From assembly GCA_001579985.1 (NCBI GenBank), contig LRSR01000275.1, forward strand, positions 1 through 64,000: 64,000 bases of DNA, in the 5' to 3' direction. Below are positions 37,701 through 49,329 of the stretch, one piece after another; the first letter of the stretch is position 1; each line of letters starts with the position of its first letter. A program made the translations under genes and the position numbers. The notes beneath the pieces were generated by a model, which ran no database searches, was not told the DNA's origin, and saw only the letters and a program-made list of their open reading frames with translations. The stretch comes from Hypsibius dujardini. Its lineage: Eukaryota; Tardigrada; Eutardigrada; Parachela; Hypsibiidae.

Positions 37701-40700
37701 CTCTCAAGAGACAAGTCCGAAACAGGCAGCAAGTCCAATAAAAACAGCAGTTATGCCAGTGGGGTCATGGCCAAGTACATGGATAAACCAGTTTCCGTCT
37801 CGGACCTGCCAAAAGGGCTTTATAAAATGACCTCTAGTATGATTAGAGAATTGAATGAGGTTAGTTGATCTTTCCTCTAACCTTTGAAATAGACAAGACA
37901 GACAGGCATTAAGAGAAATGCAAATGATACCAGTAAGAGGACAATTACATTAGGTCTTTCAATCCTTTCTTGCGCAGGTTCGTGCAATCAGCCACCCCAA
38001 CCTGCATCGCATCATTGGTGTGGGACTTGACGAGCAAAACTTCTGGTCAGTCTTCACTACCAGTGGGACATAATTACTACCCTTAATATAATGATAAACT
38101 ATTCCTTCTAGTTCATTTATCCTCGGCGACATCTGCACAAAGGGCACATTGGATGACGTCCTGGAGAACGAGCTAATCAAATTGGACTGCTCCTTCAAAT
38201 ACTCCATCATCAAAGATATTTCTGAAGTTAGTGCCTGCAGAGCCTGACAAATCAGTAATATAGCCTACTACGGTACAGTACAACTTACGTTGGCCACAGG
38301 GTATGGGATACCTTCACGAATCCATCATCGGGTCGCATGGTTTCCTGACGGGCTATAACTGCTCAGTGGACAGTCGCTTCTTGGTTAAAATCACAAACTA
38401 CGGCGTCACTGCATTCGTCGATCCCGAGGATCTGGCTCCTCCGGAGAAGCATCAAAGCGACAGTGCACGCAACTGGAGCATGTTGTTGTGGCGGGCACCT
38501 GAACTCTTGCGACAAGCCATGCCGCCAAGAGGCACCCAGGTCAATATACTGTAGCCTGCACAAAATTTGTCACAATCTTCTTAAGAATAAATTTTGATTA
38601 TTTTTCTACACAGAAAGGTACTGTCTAGGTGGAAGATTAATGTGAGGGATGGAAAGTACTAAAAGACAGCGATGTGTGACCCACCAGGCGATGTATATAG
38701 TTTCGGAATCATGCTCCAGCAGATCATCCTCCGCAGTGCACCGTACTCGGCAAGCCTCACCGACACTCAAGCTGGACAGCATAACAACCAAGGCACTCAT
38801 AAGGAAATTGTTCTGGAGGTGAGGCTACCTCATTATCTCAATTATCATGCATAGATTGAGAGGTTAACCATTTCAGGTAAAAGAGGGCAGTATTCCTCCC
38901 ATGCGTCCAAATGTTCCACGTGCCGCGTGTGCGGGTGACTTGTATCAGTTGATGGAACAGTCTTGGTCAGAGTTTGCAAGCGACAGGCCGCCCTTCTCTC
39001 GAATCAAAGGATTCCTAAAGAAAATTGTCGGTCGTGGTAGCGACAACATCATCGATCACCTCCTTGAAAGAATGGAAATTTATGCCAATAATCTAGAGGA
39101 ACAAGTGGCCGAGAAGACGCGCCAGTTTATGGAAGAAAAGGCTCGCTCTGAAGAACTTCTTAGCCAGCTCTTACCAAAGTACGAACCCCTCCAGTTCCTT
39201 CTTTAAATGTCACCCACTCAAGTACCGGGTACATTGTCATATTAGTCTCTTCTAGTCTTTCAATTAATTCTTGGAGCAGCTGAATAATTTCCTTTTTTCT
39301 CCTATTTGCAAGGGTAATTGCTGCTGCGTTGACCAGAGGTGAAGTAGTGGCTCCGGAATCCTATGAAAGCGTCTCAATCTACTTTAGCGACATATGCGGA
39401 TTCACGACAATTTGCGCAGTAAACAAATATCCCTCTACTATATATATTGAATAAATTGACAATTGAGTTAATTGTTTAGGTTATTCCACCGCTGGAGGTG
39501 GTGACCTTGTTGAATAGCCTGTACGGTTCTTTCTTCGTCGTTTCTTTTTCGCATGCTATGAGTTATTTCATATCTGGCAAAAGTCATATTTTGCAGGTAT
39601 ACCCTCTTCGATGGCATCATGGAGGAATACGACGTGTACAAAGTCGAGACGATTGGAGATGCCTACATGGTACTTTTGTTGCCAGTAATTACTGGAGACT
39701 GATTATTCTCAATGAGCCACTACCGTAGGTGGCCAGCGGTTTGCCCATTCGTAACGGTCGTCGTCACGCCAGCGAGATTGCCAACGTCTCCCTTCGAATC
39801 CGTCGTGACATCACCAGTTTCCCTCTTCCTGGCAAGCTCCATGAGAGCCTGAAAGTCCGCATTGGGATTCACTCAGGTATTCGGACACTACTAATCACAA
39901 ATCTACTTCAAATATTGGCGTTTCTGTCAACAGGCCCTTGCGTTGCGGGAATTGTTGGTCATAAAATGCCACGTTACTGCCTGTAAGTGACCGCAACTTG
40001 ACAACCAAACATTTCCTCCAGTCTTCATTAAAATGCATCTTTCCCGTTTATTGATGCATTCGCATTTAATTCAGCTTTGGCGACACTGTCAATGTGGCCA
40101 GTCGAATGGAGTCCACCGGGGAGCGTAAGTATAACCATTTAACAGTGATAGAATTCATTAAATCCTCTCCCTCATCATTCAATCACTCAGCATACAAATC
40201 AATCAAATTTAGCAATGTTTGACGGAGTAGCTTTTTATCCCCCACCCCCTCTCCTTGGGGCCCAGTAGAACCTCGGGTATTTTAGTCCTCCCATGCTGTC
40301 CGTCTGTTGTCAGTCGGTACGGACGGACGGACGAAAGGACAGCATGGTAGGGGTAAAATAAGCAGGGGCGCTATGTGGGCCTCTGGTGATGTATAGAGGG
40401 AGGGGTAAAATAGCCGGGGTGATGTTGGACCCTACACATTGCAAGGCAGAGGTCAAATAGCTGTAGCCGTGATTTGACATAGCTTATATCTTAAACTGGG
40501 ACTTGCTTTTTAGCCATGAAAATTCAGACTTCCGAGACTTTGAAGGATCTTCTGGACAAAACAGGCGGCTTTGAATTACAAGAGCGCGGTGAAATTCACG
40601 TCAAGGTAGGAATAACTACATGAGTTGATCAATTGTAAATAGAAAGACCTTTAGAATATTATATTTAGGCATTGAAATTGCAGGGAAAGGGTACTATGAA

Positions 40701-40800
40701 AACGTTTTGGTTGATGGGATCCTTGGACGGTAACGGAACCCGACTTGCTGCTCCTGCCGCTGAAAGCTCCATTACAGCAACCCGTCTGGAGACTATTTGA
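34764..40800 (+). CDS. Receptor-type guanylyl cyclase, paralog 2
   Basis: Same architecture as paralog 1. Exons: 34764-34877, 34939-35152, 35568-35951, 36014-36057, 36121-36159, 36226-36303, 36360-36497, 36624-36854, 37155-37287, 37355-37457, 37522-37615, 37686-37859, 37978-38045, 38112-38226, 38300-38539, 38614-38617, 38688-38818, 38877-39178, 39313-39418, 39480-39520, 39597-39669, 39729-39876, 39934-39982, 40075-40124, 40514-40605 and 40684-40800. They total 1093 residues. Signal peptide about 1-27, ligand-binding domain to about 455, membrane segment about 462-490, DPYWW motif, kinase-homology domain with [10 protein letters not shown] in place of the catalytic loop, coiled coil about 800-868, cyclase about 870-1060. 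[24 protein letters not shown] and [12 protein letters not shown] are all intact, so activity is expected. Intron 24 carries a MITE. Exon 3 holds a tract almost identical to paralog 1. Confidence 0.92.
38614..38617 (+). other. 4-base micro-exon (AAAG) of cyclase paralog 2
   Basis: AAAG lies between a polypyrimidine tract plus ACACAG and a GTACTG donor. It joins GTQ (phase 0) to a following exon that starts with two bases of a Gly codon, restoring the K-G of KGDVYSFG. Skipping it shifts the frame, so the family motif supports its use. Confidence 0.78.
40225..40468. mobile_element. MITE with GGCTATTTTACCC inverted ends, copy 2
   Basis: This copy lies in intron 24 of cyclase paralog 2. It has GTAGCTTTTTATCCC at one end, the complement of CTACAGCTATTTGACC at the other, and internal CCGGCTATTTTACCCCTCCC and CATGCTGTCC motifs on both arms. 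These match the element in slit intron 12. Ends are approximate. Confidence 0.6.
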
Positions 40801-41030
40801 CATATCTATAACCTTCGTTTGAGTATAATCTCAGCAGCGCTAGACTCCAAGGCACTCTCAAAATACATTCTTCTTTATTGTTGACGAAATCATCTCATGC
40901 ACTAGAATAGTTAATTCCTTCATCTACCTTCCTTTAAATTGACCCGGTCTGTGTCGAATTGATTGTCGAGATTGAGGAAACGTTTGGCGTCCTCGTCTAT
41001 CACTGTCGTATTGCAAGTTTAACAAAACAG
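40801..41030. other. 3' region of cyclase paralog 2
   Basis: No gene was seen. A likely AATAAA signal for the cyclase transcript appears only further on, inside the inverted-repeat element (near 41125). Confidence 0.35.
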
Positions 41031-41513
41031 ACAAGGGAATTCCACCACTCTCCAACATGAAATCTTGCACATCCGTTTTTAATTTTATAGTGTGTGTTCA
41101 TATTATGTGATGCCATTTCCATCGAAAAAATAAATAAAAACCTGTGGAAACAATTTTGTGAAAATAAAAATGTACTACGTGGTGGTATACAGATGGCGCT
41201 GTTAATGTTACCATATGCCGTAGCAGTTGATTGATTTATTCGGCTACAGTCGTTATGGGTTGGTTTCTGTCGTTGACAAGGACTATAGAGTTAGTAGTAA
41301 GACCAGCACATCTAGCAATCAACTGACGCGGTATACGGTAACATTGGCAGCGCCATCTATGTACCACCACGTAGTACCTTTTTATTTTTAGAAAAAATTT
41401 CCACACGTTTTTATTTTTTTCTCGATGGAAACAGTATGACATAATGTAAAAAGACACTAAAAAATTAAGAGATGTGCAAGATTTGACCTTGGAGAGTGGT
41501 GGAATTCCCTTGT
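41031..41513. mobile_element. Long-terminal-inverted-repeat element
   Basis: The two arms, each about 200 bases, are inverted copies of each other at roughly 80-85% by eye. They start with ACAAGGGAATTCCACC and include CTTGCACATC, CCATCGA, a TACTACGTGGTGGTA stretch and AGATGGCGCTG. Only about 60 unmatched bases lie between them. It has no coding capacity. This is a foldback or long-TIR MITE; the superfamily is not settled because no clear target duplication was found. It lies between the cyclase gene and the CYSTM-like gene. Confidence 0.75.
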
Positions 41514-41938
41514 AAGTAAGAAGGTATATTGTCAAGCGAATATTTATTCATGCGGCATGACCGAAAGGCATAAGGCATAGAGCTCCGTTGTTGAATGTGT
41601 CATATTTAAATAGTGTAATCTGATAGCCATATCCATGCAAGCAGATGCGGTCGGTCTCAAAGACAAACAAAATAATATCGATCGGCGCACTACCGGTACA
41701 CGAAGGAATAACCCACTCTTTCTAAGAAGAAGACCCTATATAGCCGACGACCTACAATTAAGCTCTTCCCCATCAAGATGACAAAAGTATTCTTCTATAA
41801 AAAAATGTAAAAAAATGTAAAGAACTTTTAGCCAGGGGGATGTTGTTAATTAGTTGTAAGCGTGGTGATGAGTGACATCCCGATGCTAGCGTTTGTGTCT
41901 TTCTGACGATGGAGATTCCGGGTGTCCTTCTCTTATTC

Positions 41939-42376
41939 TCAGCACAGATTGTCACAACATTCCATACAGCAACAGCAGAGGGCCGCACAACACGCTCCCG
42001 CGCACAGCTGGGCACAGATTCCATCAGATTTCGGTGGCGGCCCTTGTTGGTACCTTTAAAGTCAGGCTCAGTAAATAATCCTCAAAAGATCCCTACTATC
42101 TTTTGATAAGACAGGAAAATGAAATAATTAAAAAATGACTTACACAACTTGTGTTGGTGGGCCTCCAGGAACCTGCTGGACATATTGGACGGAGCCCGCG
42201 GGATGGCCGTACTGATCCTGCGGCCCACCTCCATACATTGGAGGAGGTTGATTGGTTACATAGTGGACGGTAGAGCCGGGAGGTCCGGGTGGAGGATATC
42301 CATATTGAGGCTGTTGTTGATTAGGGTAGAACGGCTGTTGCTGGCCGTGTTGCTGATTGGGATAAGGGTAGGACAT
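41939..42376 (-). CDS. CYSTM-like small protein with Pro/Gln/Tyr-rich head and Cys-rich tail
   Basis: Two exons, 42144-42376 and 41939-42053, give about 115 residues. The head is rich in Pro, Gln, Tyr and Gly (PNQQQPQYGYPPPGPPG). The tail carries about a dozen cysteines in 25 residues (CAQLCAGACCAALCCCCMEC), ending in DNLC. This layout is that of the CYSTM family of short membrane-associated proteins, where the Cys-rich segment is thought to sit in or on the membrane, possibly palmitoylated. The start at 42376 (MSYPYPNQ) was chosen over an upstream in-frame ATG at 42469 because the family begins this way. The intron has a strong GTAAGT donor and a TTTAAAG acceptor, and only this pairing keeps the Cys-rich frame open. 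Confidence 0.72.
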
Positions 42377-42674
42377 TTTGCTTGAGGAAAGTATCCTTAT
42401 GGGGTTATTTGAAGAAAGGTAAGGAAACTGCCGAGCTGGTGTCACGTTGTGTGCATGCGACCAAAACAAACAACCAAAGTATTAAGAAAAAATCGGTCTT
42501 TCATTTATGTCTGCTGTCGTTGTTGAACGGCATGCTGGTCTACGTAGTACATGACAGCTCTAGGCTGAGAGAAAATCGTCTAGCGCCGAGCCGCATTGAG
42601 AGCTACGCATGGCTGCTCGACAGTCTCATCTCAAATGCTGTAAAAGCGTCTGACTACTTTTCCCGCTGACTCCA

Positions 42675-42682
42675 TGACGTCA
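42675..42682. promoter_or_regulatory. CRE-type palindrome TGACGTCA
   Basis: A perfect cAMP-response-element palindrome lies about 300 bases upstream of the CYSTM-like start codon. An identical site is at 59845-59852, upstream of the 56.4-59.4 kb gene. Function is inferred from the motif only. Confidence 0.3.
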
Positions 42683-42699
42683 CACTTACAGACTGAAGC

Positions 42700-44616
42700 C
42701 CAGTGTGTTTGGATCCGTGCCTTGCCTTCCACGCTAATATCGATCAGCAGGGTTTGTTGATTTGATTGTTAGACTGCATGAGGGATATATTGGTAGACAT
42801 TGATGTAAAGTTTACTCCTACTATGGGTTATGTTGAGACACTCTCCCACAACTAATCCATCTGGCAATGCGGTAAAACCCAATGCTAATAATATTTATGT
42901 GCAATTTGAATTGTGTCAGTCTAGATTGGAGAGTATAACAGCCCAAGAAGTAGGTTGAGTCTGGCCAAATCCTGGCCGGCGTTTCCTGGCCAAAAGCGGG
43001 CCACTCTTATCGATACTTACTTGAGCGTAACGAGCCCAAATCAACTAGCAACGCTCATTTGATTACATGCCCGAGCCAGCTTAAAGTTATGGCCTTTACA
43101 CTTTTGAACAAGCAAATATCGCAAGAGATAAATAATCACACAATCAACTGCAATCGAAGGGGGCGCTGCGTGCGTTTGAAGCAATTAATCTCTTTACGGG
43201 GCAGCACTTTCTTGCGCATGCCAACTTCTCCACCAATTGGACTGTTCAATGGTCCAATTCTCCAATTAACTTTAACACTATACGGACTTGCTCCTTTTTC
43301 ATTAACAATTAGCTCTAATGGCTTGAAATTTATCGGTAAAAAGAAAATGGCGCAGTTTGATCTAATTTTATGCACCGAATATAAAAACTGTTAAAAGTTG
43401 CATTCCAGAAAAAAATATGCTGATCTTGAAGAGCGATATTAGAATATGAGTATTGTAGCGAGTTCCTTAACTAGTTGTTGATTCCATACTTTGCCAACAG
43501 GGACTGGACACGAGTACTCTGCAACAATTGCAACAAAAGAATCTTCAGTTTCTCTCGCAAGGACTAATCGGGAAGACGCAATGAGGTTATATTACAATAT
43601 AAAGGTAGTGCTGCTATTAGCAAAATGTCTCAACTTTCAACTACTATTTTCTCGAGAAGATGTTACCTTGCTATAGAGCCAAGCCCGTAAACGAACTACT
43701 CACATCAAAGATGGCGCTAATTTTGCCCTGGTCTTGCTTACAGCCACCTCCAGAAACGGCGAACCACCCCAGATAGGCCAACTTCCTTCCAAACTTCTTT
43801 CCAAACTTTCTTTCTGGGGAGTTTGGAGATTGCAGGGATTAATTTGAAGGAACATTGAGATTTACACAAAACGTAGTAACATACCGTTAAGACTTAATAT
43901 TCAAAAAAGGTCATTATATAACGCGAGGCGCGAGAAAATGTACTATGAAAATGTACATTTTATATACTTAGTCAAATAATAATGCTAAATCTGGGGTGGA
44001 GCTATAGGATCTTATTCTTTAAATACGTATTGGTATACGCTCCCAATCTGGCCGAATAACATATCAAAGATTCTAAACGATTCAAAGTGAATTTGAAGTG
44101 CTAAGAGAGTTTGAATGATTATACCTAAACAGGCACAGACCACTCCTTCAACTATTACAGCTATTTTAACCTTAAAAAGTTACCAAAATTGGTCACATCT
44201 CCAGGTTCGAAGCGGAAAGAGGCAATCATAAGGCATACGCAAATCAAGCAATGGTTAGTAGTTTCTGGCTCTTGTAAAAGCTAAACCTCATTGCACAGTA
44301 TCAAGTCTGTGGCAGATATTTTATCAAGTGCATTTGGGTCCTTTGTGGTTGGCGAACCTAGTGTACCGAGATAAAAGTGATAAACAGTTGCATGATGTCG
44401 AACTATACGTATGCATACATGTGAACGAACTGAGATAGTGTCTGGGGGGAGGTGTGTTGGCTGATGCATACCTTCACCTTCGCCTGGAGTCTGCTGCTTC
44501 CACCAGCTGACCAGGGAAACGCCGATCGACCTAGTCTTCATATTAAAAGTAGCGCAAATTACATTGCCTTGCCTCGCACTTGCCATTTTTGTGCTCTTGA
44601 CTTTTATTCCCCCAGA
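42700..44616. other. Intergenic stretch, nothing recognised
   Basis: No exon with convincing splice sites and no mobile element with matched ends were found. The stretch separates the divergent CYSTM-like and cathepsin genes and should hold the cathepsin promoter. GGCC-rich short repeats near 42970-43000 are unexplained. Confidence 0.45.
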
Positions 44617-46505
44617 ATGAAGCTCTTTCTAGTAATTGCACTATCGGTTGTTGTGGTCCTCATCAGTCAGTCTGAAGGCCATGCCCGTAATGGCAGGAAG
44701 ACCGTCAAGCCCACCCGCAAAAGCATTCCCCTATTCCAGCCATTCTCATCTGACCTCATAACGTAAGTCCGTTCCTTCTCAACTGACAGCACACCTAAAA
44801 GACAACATTTTTCACCCCTTCTCAAATAGTTACGTCAATGAGCTCAACACCACATGGAGGGTACGTAGACGATTGAATCATCCCATGGCCAACCCTTGGC
44901 CAGTAATATTGATATGTCTCAATGGTATAGGCTGGTCGCAGCTACCTCGACCATGTTCCGCTACACCAAGTCAAGCGAATGTGCGGAGTGATCCCTCATC
45001 CGATGGGTGTGAAGCCTCCCGTTCGGCTTCACGACAAGGAAGGATACCAGGATCTGCCAAAGGAATTTGATGCTCGTGTCCAATGGCCAAATTGTCCCTC
45101 CATTAAGGAGGTCCGCGACCAGGGAGCATGTGGCTCCTGCTGGGTAAGTCGAATTGCCCATTGACTAGCACCTTCCTGCATACTCACTTGCTTGCAGGCT
45201 TTCGGTGCAGTCGAGGCCATGAGCGATCGGTTGTGCATTCACAACAACCTCCAGATTCACGTGTCTGCCGAGGACCTTATGACATGCTGCAGCTCTTGCG
45301 GTTTCGGGTACGAATATCATCTTATTATTGCCTATTTAGGTGCAAAATTAATTTCCTTTTGCAATTAGCTGCGATGGTGGTTTCCCTGGAGCTGCATGGG
45401 ATTACTGGGTCTCCGATGGGTTGGTTACAGGTGGGATAATAAACTGCTGAATATGGTCCGATATTTAATTTGTGTTCTACGAATAAGCGCAAGATCTATT
45501 TAACAGTTAAACGTGCTGGCAAATTGGCCAGGTTTAAATTGCAACTAGGTTTTTGTGGAAATAAAAATAACAATATGACAATGGAAAGAAGGATATCTTT
45601 TGAAGATATCTTTCCTATCTCCTGTTGTTAGGTGGGCAGTACAACAGCAGTGAAGGCTGTGAGCCGTACCAGGTCCCGGCTTGTGACCATCACGTTGTTG
45701 GAAAGAAGTCCCCGTGTGGTCCCAGCCAAGATACTCCCTCTTGCTCAAACACCTGCGAACCTGGTTATAAAACACCTTACGAGCAGGATAAAACTCACGG
45801 TGAGATAAGGTCAACTGTCTTGGCTGATTCACCTTGCCTTCTTTATTCCATGTTCATTTGGTAGGAAAAACTTCCTATTCCATCAACGCTGATCCGATGC
45901 AAATTCAAACGGAAATTTTGACCAACGGACCAGTCGAGGCTGCTTTCACTGTCTATGCGGATTTCCCTAGCTACAAATCGGGTAATTGTTCGCTTTACAC
46001 TTTGGTCGCTTCACTAAAATAGTTTGACATTGAAGGAGAGTGCCTACCTCGACTTTATTAATAAAATGACAAAATCCATTATTTAAATTAACTTCTGAAT
46101 GTTCGGCAATTTAATACCATATTTATATAATTATTTTTGTATTAAAAATAACAGTAATAATTGAGGAATATTGGAGTGCCGAAGTTGAACGTTTTAACGT
46201 TTTAAACTATTTTGTAAAAAATGCGATTGCTTTAAAGAGTTTGCTAGTTTGAGTTAGGTAGAGTCGGCATGACGGGCCGGTTTAATATTTTGTTTTAAAT
46301 TAAAGGAGTTTATCAGCACACCAGTGGATCAGAACTCGGAGGTCATGCCGTCAAAATTCTCGGCTGGGGAGAGGAGAACGGCACGCCCTACTGGCTGGTA
46401 GCCAACTCATGGAATGAAGATTGGGGAGATATGGGATTCTTCAAGATCCTCCGTGGAAGTGATGAGTGTGGTATTGAGGATGGCATCGTTGCCGGTCTTC
46501 CTTGA
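44617..46505 (+). CDS. Cathepsin B, papain-family cysteine protease
   Basis: A lysosomal or secreted C1A peptidase. Eight exons (44617-44762, 44830-44860, 44931-45143, 45198-45307, 45369-45430, 45632-45799, 45865-45981, 46306-46505) give 348 residues, the usual cathepsin B size. There is a signal peptide ([19 protein letters not shown]), a short propeptide, and a mature enzyme starting near [14 protein letters not shown]. The oxyanion Gln and catalytic Cys are in DQGACGSCW, the catalytic His in [11 protein letters not shown] and the Asn in NSWNEDWG. The occluding loop is present with its His pair ([13 protein letters not shown]), so dipeptidyl-carboxypeptidase activity is expected. Splitting of the active-site motif by the 45144-45197 intron is normal for the family. 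An acceptor-like CCCAG lies one base before the ATG. Confidence 0.95.
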
Positions 46506-47521
46506 GCGCTTAAACAGTCTTCTGTGGTGATGAGTCATTTCTTCAATACTCTAATTACAATAGTCCCTTGTCATCTTCAATCGCAGCATAAAGTGACAGG
46601 AGCCAGTGACTGGCCTATTTACCCTGCAATACCTGATTCGTTTGCTGCCTCAACGAGATCGCGGGCTCCTCCGTTATACAGTTGGCTTTGTTATAGAATT
46701 GAAGTTAAATTTTCTATCAAACAACTAACATCCCTCTCTCCATAAGGTTGAGAAAGAAGCTTTCCCAGCTGGGTCTATATAAAAAGTTTCACATCTTATT
46801 CTACACTTGTTAGTAATGTTCCTTCTAACACCCGCTCTCCTTTCAAACGGGAATATAATCCACTCTTCCCTAATTGCCTTCCTGACGAGATTATCTTTCA
46901 AGCAAATCGGCCAATTATGGCAATCAATAAATTCTGTAATTTACTTTGACTTGTCCATTAAAGAAAACAATTTCTTGGAGTATCAAATAATTGCGCTAAT
47001 ATCAAGTCAAAACGGCGGCGCCCGGCTAAACTATCAATCTTTTAGTTTTTAATTAGACTTGCTAACCGCCAAACTTGGTTAGGAATAGTCGGAAGAGTAT
47101 AAAATGAGTAGTACTCAATCAATCTATCTATTGTTATGAAATGAATTTGCTGGTGTGCCTCTGTGTCCGCTGCGTCATGTGCTGAGGTATGTGGAGCATG
47201 TTGGCCGGTAACTGGCCAAAATCCGCTTCCACCGTTGCGGATTTGGGAGCAATCGCAGAGAGCATTGTAAAATGCTTTCCCGGGCAAACTAAAGAAGTTT
47301 ACAAAATATATGTTGTGCGTTGGCCGTTAGCTCTTTTAAAGTTGCACGCGCCACTGATTGTGTGATTCTTTTCACATCTTCTGCAAATGGAAGCAGTGGC
47401 AAATGAAATTGTCTCTCCAATTCATTTAGTGTTATTGTAAAACTGGTGAGTTTGCTTTGCCTGTACCCGCTCGTCTTACCCAACTCATTCCCGTGAAATA
47501 GTCTCTGGCTAAACTGCTATA
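46506..47521. other. Cathepsin 3' region, nothing recognised
   Basis: No supported exon was found. A stretch near 47185-47290 is GC-richer than its surroundings and has TGGCC motifs similar to those at 42965-43000, but I found no paired ends. Confidence 0.4.
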
Positions 47522-47880
47522 ACTGGGGGTAAGAGGGAAGGCCACTGGAATGGGCCACTTGACTTTCCCGTACCTGGAATGAGCCACCGGATGGCAGAGG
47601 GCGCTCTGTCGCAAATTCATCGACAAGAGATAAGTCACCGCATAGTCAGCGACCTCTATAGTCAACGTTTTTCCTACTGTCCAATCATTTAAATGTTCGT
47701 GTCTTAAACATGTTTCTACGATTTTGTTGATATCTGATACGCGTTCCACCGGGTTATCGATTATTCTCTGTCATTTAAGACCTTGGTGATAGCCAAAAGT
47801 TGTGTGGAAGTTGTGGTTGGAGGGTGGCCCATTCCAGGCTACGGGAAAGTCAAGTGGCCCATTGCAGTGCCCTTACCTCA
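47522..47880. mobile_element. MITE with about 60-base inverted ends and TA flanks
   Basis: The left arm reads CCACTGGAATGGGCCACTTG then ACTTTCCCGTACCTGGAATG. The right arm is its complement with few changes (AATGGGCCACTTGACTTTCC, then CGTAGCCTGGAATGGGCCAC). TA lies at both outer borders. It has no coding capacity and fits a Tc1/mariner-type non-autonomous element. Confidence 0.62.
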
Positions 47881-49329
47881 TACTTAGTTCCATCGTTGGG
47901 TTCCTCAGACCGAAGTATAGATTCGACAGTTATGACATCTCTCACTTTCTTCCACTCAACAATTGCATTGCCCGCGTCCAGTTAAAAAAAGATGGTTAGC
48001 AAAGTCATGCCGCCAATGCAATGGAAGGTCTCTTCACACCGGAGACATCTTACTGGCTTTCATCATCTTCCTCTTTCTCCAATAATGCAAAACTTACAAT
48101 CTGCAATTGTCAGCCTATTTTATTCGATCTTCAGTGAATTCTATTATACCCTTACTGTATCTCTTTAAATGAACGAATAATACTCCAATGCAGAATATGA
48201 TTGTCAAAATAAAAATACAGTTGACTTGAAAAAGATGAAAATATTAGAAATACTCTGAGAGTGATTTAAACATTACAGACAGTAAGACTTGAATGTGAAA
48301 AAGAATTTGCAAGCCAATGATACTGATTGACGCTGGACCGTTTACGCAAAATAATCCTAAAGCAGTGATGGAGAAGCAACCTTTGGGCATTGCCAAGGCA
48401 CTATCTTGCAACCGACAAAAGATATTAGCTTGACCAAAAGACACCTAAAAATCCTAGAAATTCATCAAGCCTGGGGCCAGAGAAAAGGTAAGACGAAGGA
48501 ATTTAACTAAAATTTTCCGGTGAGCAAATTCATTTTTATGTTAGCTTATCCGACAATTGCACGCGTGTGAGGACTCCCAAAATTTCGATGGTCATCGAAA
48601 GAAGATATTCCGAGATTATTTTTATGTCAAACGAAATTTATGTTAAAAACAAATCTCCGCAGAGTATCCTTCTCCAGTTGTGCAAGTGACAGGCATCCCA
48701 AATCATTCGGACATGCTTGAAATATCCAGGAATTGATGAGGGTAACTTTAATAGACAGAGATGCATCTATCCACTGCACAATATACACTCTCCATTTGCT
48801 TAGTATTAGGCAATAGTCTAAGACCGTCCTCATCCAGCACGTCCTCGACCAGGCCCTTTTTTTGTGGTGCCCCACGATACGAGTTTTGAAATTGTATATT
48901 AACTGCATGCATCTTGACACTGGATAATTTTATGCTCGTTTTATCGCTTAGGCCAACAGTCACTGGCAGCGATTGCCAGGAACTCCATTATCACTCCCAA
49001 CAGTTTGATGGTTCCAGTAAAAAGGACTTGATGACCCAAGTACATTTGCTGGGGCTGTAGCAAAGTTTAAGACGATGCGCCTGGCATAAAGGACTCTTCT
49101 AAATCGCATGACCAGTTACCGGTCAAGGAGAGAACCACTCTGCAATCATTTTTGGCTCAGCCTCACAATAAACTGTTCGGCCAGGAAGAGTTTGCCCCAA
49201 TCATCCGACGGGAGCGACAGTCCTATATAGAGGAGCCCACATGCTGCAAGTCTTTTGAGATACAGTCAGCGGTATAATCGCAAGCCACTTTTATTATAAA
49301 CGTAGACCTTTTCACACACATTGATCATA
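47881..49329. other. Gene-poor stretch
   Basis: No recognised gene. Open frames on the minus strand at 48627-48963 are interrupted and match nothing I know. The upstream part of the possible transposase fossil could extend into this region. Confidence 0.35.

Noticed and set aside
42140-42469. Longer start for the CYSTM-like protein at 42469
   Set aside because: The extra residues lack family character; MSYPYPNQ at 42376 fits the family's usual start.
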